Positions 58,111 through 64,000 of a stretch of DNA of 64,000 nucleotides are shown here, piece after piece. Position numbers and translations under genes: made by a program. Under the pieces are notes generated by a model, which was given only the letters and a program-made list of their open reading frames with translations, was not told the origin of the DNA and did not search any database. The stretch comes from an uncultured Oscillospiraceae bacterium (GTDB lineage Bacteria; Bacillota; Clostridia; Oscillospirales; Oscillospiraceae): positions 1 through 64,000 of the forward strand of contig CALWXA010000100.1 in the NCBI GenBank assembly GCA_944385395.1, in the 5' to 3' direction. Numbering within the stretch: position 1 is the first letter of the stretch; every line of letters starts with the position of its first letter.

Positions 58111-59370
58111 ATGAAGATTCTGGTCGTGGGCGGCGGCGGCCGCGAGCACGCCATCATCAAGAAGTTGCGGGAGAATCCGGCGGTGGACACCATTTACGCC
58201 CTGCCCGGCAACGGCGGTATCGCCGCCGATGCCACCTGTGTGGCCATTGGTGCCAAGGACATTCCGGCCATTGTGGACTTTGCTGTGTCCCACGCTGTGG
58301 ACTATGCCGTGGTGGCACCGGACGATCCCCTGGCGCTGGGCGCAGTGGACGCCCTGGAAGCGGCGGGGATCCCGTCCTTCGGCCCCACTGCCAAAGCTGC
58401 CCGGATCGAGAGCAGCAAGGTCTTTGCCAAAAACCTCATGCGGTGCTACGGTATCCCCACCGCCCAGTATGAGGTATTCGGCGACGCTGCCGCTGCCCGG
58501 GAATATGTGGCACATTGCCGTATCCCCGTGGTCATCAAGGCCGACGGACTGGCTCTGGGCAAGGGCGTCATCATCGCCCAGACCCGCGAAGAGGCGGCGG
58601 CTGCGGTGGATTCCATCATGACTGACCGGGTGTTCGGCGACAGCGGCTCCCAGGTGGTCATTGAGGAATTCCTGGAAGGCCCCGAAGTTTCCGTGCTGTC
58701 CTTTACCGACGGCCACGTGGTGGTGCCTATGATCTCCTCCATGGACCACAAGCGGGCCCTGGACGGCGATCAGGGCCTCAATACCGGCGGTATGGGCACC
58801 ATCGCCCCCAACCCCTTTTATACCCCGGAAGTGGCGGAGCGCTGCATGCAGGAGATCTTCCTGCCCACCGTGGCGGCCATGCAGGATCTGGGCTGCCCCT
58901 TCAAGGGCTGTCTGTACTTCGGATTGATGCTCACCAAGGACGGTCCCAAAGTCATCGAGTATAACTGCCGTTTCGGTGATCCGGAGACCCAGGTGGTGCT
59001 GCCGCTGCTGAAAACCGACCTTCTGACGGTGATGCAGGCGGTGACCAATGAGACCCTGGCCCAGACCCCGGTGGAGTGGTCCTCCGGTGCTGCCTGCTGC
59101 GTGGTGATGGCCTCTGCCGGTTATCCCGGCGCCTATGAAAAGGGCCACGCCATCACCATCCCCGCAGATCTGCAGGAGTGCGTGTATGTGGCCGGCGCCG
59201 CATTGCAGGACGGCCGCCTCCTTACCAATGGCGGCCGTGTGCTGGGGGTCACCGCTGTAGCGGACACCTTGCCCCAGGCGGTGCAGGAAGCTTATGCCCG
59301 GGTGGAGCGCATCCATTTTGACAGCGCTTATTATCGTCATGATATCGGCCGCCGTGCCTTGGAGGTTTGA
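58111..59370 (+). CDS. purD: Phosphoribosylamine-glycine ligase
   Basis: A 419-residue GAR synthetase of the ATP-grasp family. It begins with VVGGGGREHAI near residues 5-15. The ATP-binding GLALGKGV near 149-156, SMDHKRALDGDQGLNTGGMG near 210-229 and EYNCRFGDPETQ near 286-297 are typical. AGGAGG precedes the ATG. It is separated from purH by two hairpins but runs directly into purL. Confidence 0.95.
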   Translation: MKILVVGGGGREHAIIKKLRENPAVDTIYALPGNGGIAADATCVAIGAKDIPAIVDFAVSHAVDYAVVAPDDPLALGAVDALEAAGIPSFGPTAKAARIESSKVFAKNLMRCYGIPTAQYEVFGDAAAAREYVAHCRIPVVIKADGLALGKGVIIAQTREEAAAAVDSIMTDRVFGDSGSQVVIEEFLEGPEVSVLSFTDGHVVVPMISSMDHKRALDGDQGLNTGGMGTIAPNPFYTPEVAERCMQEIFLPTVAAMQDLGCPFKGCLYFGLMLTKDGPKVIEYNCRFGDPETQVVLPLLKTDLLTVMQAVTNETLAQTPVEWSSGAACCVVMASAGYPGAYEKGHAITIPADLQECVYVAGAALQDGRLLTNGGRVLGVTAVADTLPQAVQEAYARVERIHFDSAYYRHDIGRRALEV

Positions 59371-62300
59371 ATGATTTACAGAGTTTATGTAGAGAGAAAG
59401 CCGGGCCTGGACCACGAGAGCCGGAGCCTGCTGGCGGAGATCAACAGCGTACTGGGCATTGCCGGTGTCACCGGTGTCCGGGTGCTGAACCGCTATGACG
59501 TGGAGCATATCGATAAATCCCTTTTTGACCAGTGTGTCACCACCGTATTTTCGGAGCCCCAGACCGACGATGTGCTCTGGGAGCTGCCGGAGCATACGGG
59601 CCTGCTCTTTGCTGTGGAATACCTGCCGGGCCAGTTTGACCAGCGGGCCGATTCCGCCGCCCAGTGCGTACAGATGATCGCCCAGTGCAGCCGTCCTACC
59701 GTCCGCAGCGCCCGGGTCTATTTGGTAGAAGGCACTGTAACGGCCCAGGAAGCCGCTGCCATCAAGAGCCATGTCATCAACCCCGTGGAGTCCCGGGAAG
59801 CGTCTTTGGAACTGCCGGAGACTTTGGAGATGTCCTATACCGTGCCGGATTCCGTGCCGGTGCTGGAGGGCTTCACCCAGCTAGAGGATGCCGGGCTTCA
59901 GGAGCTCATCACTTCCATGGGCCTTGCCATGGACCTGGCGGATATCCGCATGTGCCGCGACTACTTCCGCAGCGAGAACCGCCAGCCTACGGTCACGGAG
60001 ATCCGTGTGCTGGATACCTACTGGTCCGACCACTGCCGCCACACCACCTTCCATACCGTCATCGACTCGGCGCATTTTGAAAGCCCGGTGATCGAGAAGA
60101 CCTGGCAGGACTATCTGGAGCGCCGGGATGCTTTGGGCCGCACCAAGCCCGTGTGCCTCATGGATTTGGGCACCATCGCCGCCAAAGCCCTGAAGGCAGA
60201 GGGCAAGCTCACCAAGCTGGATGAGAGCGAGGAGATCAACGCCTGCACCGTGAAGGTGAAGGTCACCGTGGATGGGGAGGAGCAGGATTGGCTGCTGCTG
60301 TTCAAAAACGAGACCCATAACCATCCCACGGAAATCGAGCCCTTCGGCGGTGCAGCCACCTGCATCGGCGGCGCCATCCGTGATCCGCTGTCCGGCCGCA
60401 GCTACGTGTACGCCGCCATGCGCCTTACCGGTGCGGCAGATCCCACCGTCCCTGTGTCCCAGACCATGGCCGGCAAGCTGCCCCAGCGTACCATCGTTAC
60501 CAAGGCTGCCGCCGGTTATTCCTCCTATGGCAACCAGATCGGCCTTGCCACCGGCCTGGTGGACGAGCTGTATCATCCCGGCTATGCCGCCAAGCGCATG
60601 GAGGTAGGTGCCGTTATCGCCGCTGCTCCGGCAGCCAATGTCCGCCGTGAGACCCCTCAGGACGGCGACGTGGTGATCCTGCTGGGCGGCCGTACCGGCC
60701 GTGACGGCTGCGGCGGCGCCACCGGTTCCTCCAAGGCCCATACCGAGGAGAGCCTTTCCACCTGCGGCGCTGAGGTGCAGAAGGGCAACGCCCCGGAGGA
60801 GCGCAAGCTCCAGCGTCTGTTCCGCAACCCGGAAGCCAGCCGCATGATCAAGCGCTGCAACGACTTCGGCGCCGGCGGTGTGTCCGTGGCGGTAGGCGAG
60901 CTGGCCGACGGCCTGGATATCGACCTCAACGCCGTGCCCCGCAAGTATGAGGGCCTGGACGGCACCGAGCTGGCTATTTCCGAAAGCCAGGAGCGGATGG
61001 CCGCGGTGGTCTCCGCCGATGATGCCGCCGCTTTTGAAGCCTTGGCAGCAGCGGAAAACCTGGAGGCTACCCGCATCGCCGTGGTGACGGAAAGCCCCCG
61101 TCTGGTGATGCACTGGAACGGTCAGACCATCGTGGATCTGGCCCGTGCTTTCCTGGATACCAACGGTGCTGCCAAGCATGTGGATGTGTCCGTGGCTGCT
61201 CCCAAGGCGTACAAGGCTGTGAAGTATGATAACTTCACAGATGCTGTAAACAGTATGGCTACCGATCTCAACGGCTGCATCAAGCGGGGATTGGTAGAGC
61301 GGTTTGACTCCACCATCGGTACCGGCACGGTGCTGATGCCCTATGGCGGCAAGCATCAGCTGACCCCCAACCAGTGCATGGTCCACCGCATCAGCGTGGA
61401 GCAGGGCCATACGGAGGACTGCTCCTTCATGGCCTGGGGCTATGATCCCTATATCAGTGAGCAAAGCCCCTACCACGGTGCGTATCTGGCGGTGGTGGAG
61501 TCGGTGTGCAAGCTGGTGGCTGCAGGTGCCGCTTTTGAAGATGTATATCTGAGCTTCCAGGAGTATTTTGAGCGCCTGCGCCTGGAGCCGGGCCGCTGGG
61601 GCAAGCCGCTGGTAGCGCTGCTGGGTGCCTACCGTGCCCAGATGGAGCTGGGTGTGGCCGCCATCGGCGGCAAGGACTCCATGTCCGGCTCCTTTGAGCA
61701 GCTGGATGTGCCGCCTACCCTGATCTCCTTTGCCGTTACCACCGGTAAGACCCATGAGGTGATCTCCGGCGAGTGCAAGGCGCCCGGCCGCCGGATGGCC
61801 TGGCTGCAGCCGGAAGCAGGGGAGGACGGACTCCCCACGGCGGAGAGCCTGAAAAAGCTCTTTGCCCTGATCCACGATTGTCCCCGGACGGCAGCTTATG
61901 TCCCCGGACGGCTGGGCGCAGCGGAGGCTGTGGCCAAGATGTGCCTGGGCAACGGTCTGGGCTTCCGGTTTGCCGACGGCTTTACGCTCCAGCAGCTCTT
62001 TGCCCCGGCCCTGGGTTCCTTCCTGGTGGAAACGGAGGAGAACGTGGGCGTGACCCTGGGTTATACCACCGATGACGGTATGCTGACCTTCGGTGAGGAG
62101 CAGGTGTCCCTTGGCAAGCTGCTGCAGGACTCCGAAAACCGGCTGGAGCAGGTCTATCCCACCCGTGCCGGCAAGGAATTTGCCGTGTCCAATGTGACGT
62201 ATACCGGCGGCTGCCGTGTCAGTCCCGCCGTAAAGGCTGCCCGGCCCCGGGTGCTGATCCCGGTGTTCCCCGGCACCAATTGTGAGTACGATACGGCCCG

Positions 62301-63039
62301 TGCCTTCCGGGATGCCGGTGCAGAGCCTGAGATCTTCGTGGTGCGCAACCTTACCGCATCGGATGTGGCCGAGAGTGTGGAGGCCTTTGCCCGGAAGCTG
62401 AGCCAGGCCCAGATCGTGTTCCTGCCCGGCGGTTTCTCCGGCGGCGACGAGCCGGACGGTTCCGGTAAGTTCATCACTGCCTTCTTCCGCAACGCTGCCG
62501 TGGCCGACGGTGTCCGGGATCTGCTGCAGCACCGGGATGGCCTCATGGGCGGTATCTGCAACGGCTTCCAGGCCCTCATCAAGCTGGGCCTGGTGCCTTA
62601 CGGCGATATCCGTGATATGGATGCCCGTTACCCCACGCTGACATTCAATACCATTGCCCGGCACCAGTCCCGGATCGTCCGGGTGCGGGTGGCCTCCAAC
62701 CTTTCCCCCTGGCTGTCCCGGGCCCAGGTGGGGGCGGTGTACAACGTGCCCATTTCCCACGGCGAGGGCCGGTTCCTGGCCTCCGATGCGCTGGTGCGCC
62801 AGCTGGCGGAAAACGGACAGATCGCTACCCAGTATGCCGATCTGGAAGGCAACGCCAGCAGCGATATCCTCTATAACCCCAATGGTTCCGTGCTGGCGGT
62901 GGAGGGTATCACCTCTCCTGACGGACGGGTCTTTGGTAAGATGGGCCACGCCGAGCGTTGGGTAAAAGGTCTTTACCAGAACGTTCCCGGGGAGTATGAT
63001 ATAGGTATGTTCCGGGGAGCTGTGGAATACTTCCGATAA
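59371..63039 (+). CDS. purL: Phosphoribosylformylglycinamidine synthase, single-chain
   Basis: A 1,222-residue large-type FGAM synthase combining the PurS, PurL and PurQ functions in one chain. The synthase core contains SDHCRHTTFHT near residues 219-229, NETHNHPTEIEPFGGAATC near 311-329 and GGKDSMSG near 767-774. The C-terminal glutamine amidotransferase (about 955-1222) has its cysteine nucleophile at 1063 in GGICNGFQA, and PISHGEGRF near 1127-1135. The glutaminase is thus intact here, unlike in the operon's PurF. The ATG follows directly on the purD stop. Confidence 0.96.
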   Translation: MIYRVYVERKPGLDHESRSLLAEINSVLGIAGVTGVRVLNRYDVEHIDKSLFDQCVTTVFSEPQTDDVLWELPEHTGLLFAVEYLPGQFDQRADSAAQCVQMIAQCSRPTVRSARVYLVEGTVTAQEAAAIKSHVINPVESREASLELPETLEMSYTVPDSVPVLEGFTQLEDAGLQELITSMGLAMDLADIRMCRDYFRSENRQPTVTEIRVLDTYWSDHCRHTTFHTVIDSAHFESPVIEKTWQDYLERRDALGRTKPVCLMDLGTIAAKALKAEGKLTKLDESEEINACTVKVKVTVDGEEQDWLLLFKNETHNHPTEIEPFGGAATCIGGAIRDPLSGRSYVYAAMRLTGAADPTVPVSQTMAGKLPQRTIVTKAAAGYSSYGNQIGLATGLVDELYHPGYAAKRMEVGAVIAAAPAANVRRETPQDGDVVILLGGRTGRDGCGGATGSSKAHTEESLSTCGAEVQKGNAPEERKLQRLFRNPEASRMIKRCNDFGAGGVSVAVGELADGLDIDLNAVPRKYEGLDGTELAISESQERMAAVVSADDAAAFEALAAAENLEATRIAVVTESPRLVMHWNGQTIVDLARAFLDTNGAAKHVDVSVAAPKAYKAVKYDNFTDAVNSMATDLNGCIKRGLVERFDSTIGTGTVLMPYGGKHQLTPNQCMVHRISVEQGHTEDCSFMAWGYDPYISEQSPYHGAYLAVVESVCKLVAAGAAFEDVYLSFQEYFERLRLEPGRWGKPLVALLGAYRAQMELGVAAIGGKDSMSGSFEQLDVPPTLISFAVTTGKTHEVISGECKAPGRRMAWLQPEAGEDGLPTAESLKKLFALIHDCPRTAAYVPGRLGAAEAVAKMCLGNGLGFRFADGFTLQQLFAPALGSFLVETEENVGVTLGYTTDDGMLTFGEEQVSLGKLLQDSENRLEQVYPTRAGKEFAVSNVTYTGGCRVSPAVKAARPRVLIPVFPGTNCEYDTARAFRDAGAEPEIFVVRNLTASDVAESVEAFARKLSQAQIVFLPGGFSGGDEPDGSGKFITAFFRNAAVADGVRDLLQHRDGLMGGICNGFQALIKLGLVPYGDIRDMDARYPTLTFNTIARHQSRIVRVRVASNLSPWLSRAQVGAVYNVPISHGEGRFLASDALVRQLAENGQIATQYADLEGNASSDILYNPNGSVLAVEGITSPDGRVFGKMGHAERWVKGLYQNVPGEYDIGMFRGAVEYFR

Positions 63040-63060
63040 AACGTGAAAGGAGCTGTGCTT

Positions 63061-64000
63061 ATGTATCGCAGCGATATTGAGATCGCCCAGTCCTGCACCA
63101 TGCAGCCCATTACCCGCATCGCCGAAACCGCCGGCGTGCCGGAGGAATATCTGGAGCTGTACGGGAATTACAAGGCCAAGGTGGACTACCGCCTGCTGAG
63201 CCAGTCCCAGCGGAAAAACGGAAAACTCATTCTGGTGACGGCCATTAACCCCACGCCTGCCGGAGAGGGAAAGACCACCACCACCGTGGGCCTGGCCGAC
63301 GGCCTGCGCCGTCTGGGCAAGCACGCTCTGGTGGCGCTGCGGGAGCCGTCTTTGGGCCCGGTATTCGGCGTCAAGGGCGGCGCTGCCGGCGGCGGCTATG
63401 CCCAGGTGGTGCCTATGGAGGACATCAACCTCCATTTCACCGGCGATTTTCATGCCATTGGCGCAGCCAATAACCTGCTGGCGGCGATGCTGGATAACCA
63501 TATCCAGCAGGGCAACGCCCTGGGCATCGACGTCAAGCGTGTGGTTTGGAAGCGCTGTGTGGATATGAACGACCGGCAGCTGCGCAATATCGTCTGCGGT
63601 CTGGGCGGCCGGATGCAGGGTGTGCCCCGGGAGGACGGCTTTGATATCACCGTGGCCAGCGAGGTGATGGCGGTTTTGTGCCTGGCTTCGGATATCCCTG
63701 ATCTGAAAGCCCGGCTGAGCCGGATGGTGGTGGCCTATACCTTTGCCGGAAAGCCTGTTACCGCCGGGGATCTGCACGCTGCCGGCGCCATGGCTGCCCT
63801 GCTGAAAGACGCCCTGAAGCCCAATCTGGTGCAGACGCTGGAGGGAACCCCCGCCTTTATCCACGGCGGCCCCTTCGCCAATATCGCCCACGGCTGCAAC
63901 AGCGTTATGGCTACCAAGATGGCTCTGAAGCTGGGGGATTATGCTGTCACCGAAGCGGGCTTCGGCGCCGACCTGGGTGCTGAAAAGTTCCTGGATATCA
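63061..64000 (+). CDS. fhs: Formate-tetrahydrofolate ligase (partial, cut by window end)
   Basis: The first 313 residues of an ATP-dependent enzyme of about 556 residues that makes 10-formyl-THF from formate. [19 protein letters not shown] near residues 61-79 is the P-loop. [23 protein letters not shown] near 98-120 is a family mark, and [18 protein letters not shown] near 129-146 follows. AAAGGAG precedes the ATG. Placed after purL, it supplies the formyl donor needed by purN and purH, and by fmt. Confidence 0.96.
   Translation, partial: MYRSDIEIAQSCTMQPITRIAETAGVPEEYLELYGNYKAKVDYRLLSQSQRKNGKLILVTAINPTPAGEGKTTTTVGLADGLRRLGKHALVALREPSLGPVFGVKGGAAGGGYAQVVPMEDINLHFTGDFHAIGAANNLLAAMLDNHIQQGNALGIDVKRVVWKRCVDMNDRQLRNIVCGLGGRMQGVPREDGFDITVASEVMAVLCLASDIPDLKARLSRMVVAYTFAGKPVTAGDLHAAGAMAALLKDALKPNLVQTLEGTPAFIHGGPFANIAHGCNSVMATKMALKLGDYAVTEAGFGADLGAEKFLDI

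Noticed and set aside
59881..63891. Very long antisense open frame opposite purL and fhs (also opposite purD/purH at 56827-59772, and opposite priA and rsmB)
   Set aside because: These arise from the GC-rich codon bias of the real genes. They lack ribosome-binding sites and recognisable domains, and they lie opposite proteins with clear motifs.
1..64000. CRISPR arrays, insertion sequences, prophage, tRNA or rRNA genes
   Set aside because: I looked through the gaps between genes and saw no regularly spaced repeats, transposase or integrase motifs, or cloverleaf-like sequences. Gaps are short and filled by promoters, leaders and terminators.

Overview
This window comes from a GC-rich, spore-forming member of the Firmicutes, class Clostridia, most likely an Oscillospiraceae-type gut anaerobe. 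That placement is an inference. It rests on sporulation genes (sigG, a ylmC/ymxH-type gene, a gerW/ytfJ-type gene, a dacF-like gene, spoVM, sipL), a fused IspH-ribosomal S1 protein, the CdaA/CdaR c-di-AMP module, and Firmicutes gene orders. Nearly all of the sequence is coding. I saw no rRNA, tRNA, CRISPR array, insertion sequence, integrase or phage genes. Many neighbouring genes overlap by 1-11 bases, so translation is probably coupled.

Layout. 1-2.3 kb (minus): an ABC permease and its ATPase. 2.4-8.7 kb (plus): comEC, holA, rnmV, a CYTH protein, then glnS under its own promoter. 8.8-12 kb: sigG (minus) behind a SigF-type promoter, a ylmC/ymxH-type gene, then rpsB-tsf. 12-14.1 kb: an ECF-like sigma factor with a membrane-anchored partner, and a two-helix membrane peptide behind a repeated PhoP-box-like array. 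14.3-24.4 kb: a long plus-strand run with an M50 protease, scpA, scpB, DUF2953, gerW/ytfJ, a D,D-carboxypeptidase, rluB, an RpiR regulator, a flavoprotein, cmk, plsC and ispH-rpsA. 24.4-29 kb: a GNAT gene, an FMN reductase-like gene (minus), carD-ispD-ispF, and DUF3343 with a cysteine desulfurase-like gene. 29-33.3 kb: cdaA, cdaR, RseC-like, DUF5685 and a J-domain protein.

33.3-47 kb holds a housekeeping block in nearly the Bacillus subtilis order: yicC, remA, gmk, rpoZ, priA, def, fmt, rsmB, rlmN, PP2C phosphatase, PASTA kinase, rsgA. It is followed, as in Bacillus, by a 24-residue spoVM. coaBC, rpe and thiN, present in that Bacillus block, are absent here. sipL comes next behind a near-consensus SigE promoter, so two known SpoIVA partners are adjacent.

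47-51.6 kb (minus) has an XRE-type membrane regulator, a MATE exporter, a thioesterase and an IMP dehydrogenase. Divergent from the last is the de novo purine operon, purE-C-F-M-N-(PurO-like IMP cyclohydrolase)-(stand-alone AICAR transformylase)-purD-purL. It is followed by fhs, which supplies 10-formyl-THF and is cut by the window end. The operon starts with a strong promoter and a structured leader ending in a terminator-like hairpin.

The points most worth a second look are: a PurF homologue with glycine where the glutaminase cysteine should be; the split final two purine steps; the purE leader; an internal ribosome-binding site and promoter-like element at the IspH/S1 junction; spoVM; the PhoP-box-like array; and the SigF and SigE promoters.
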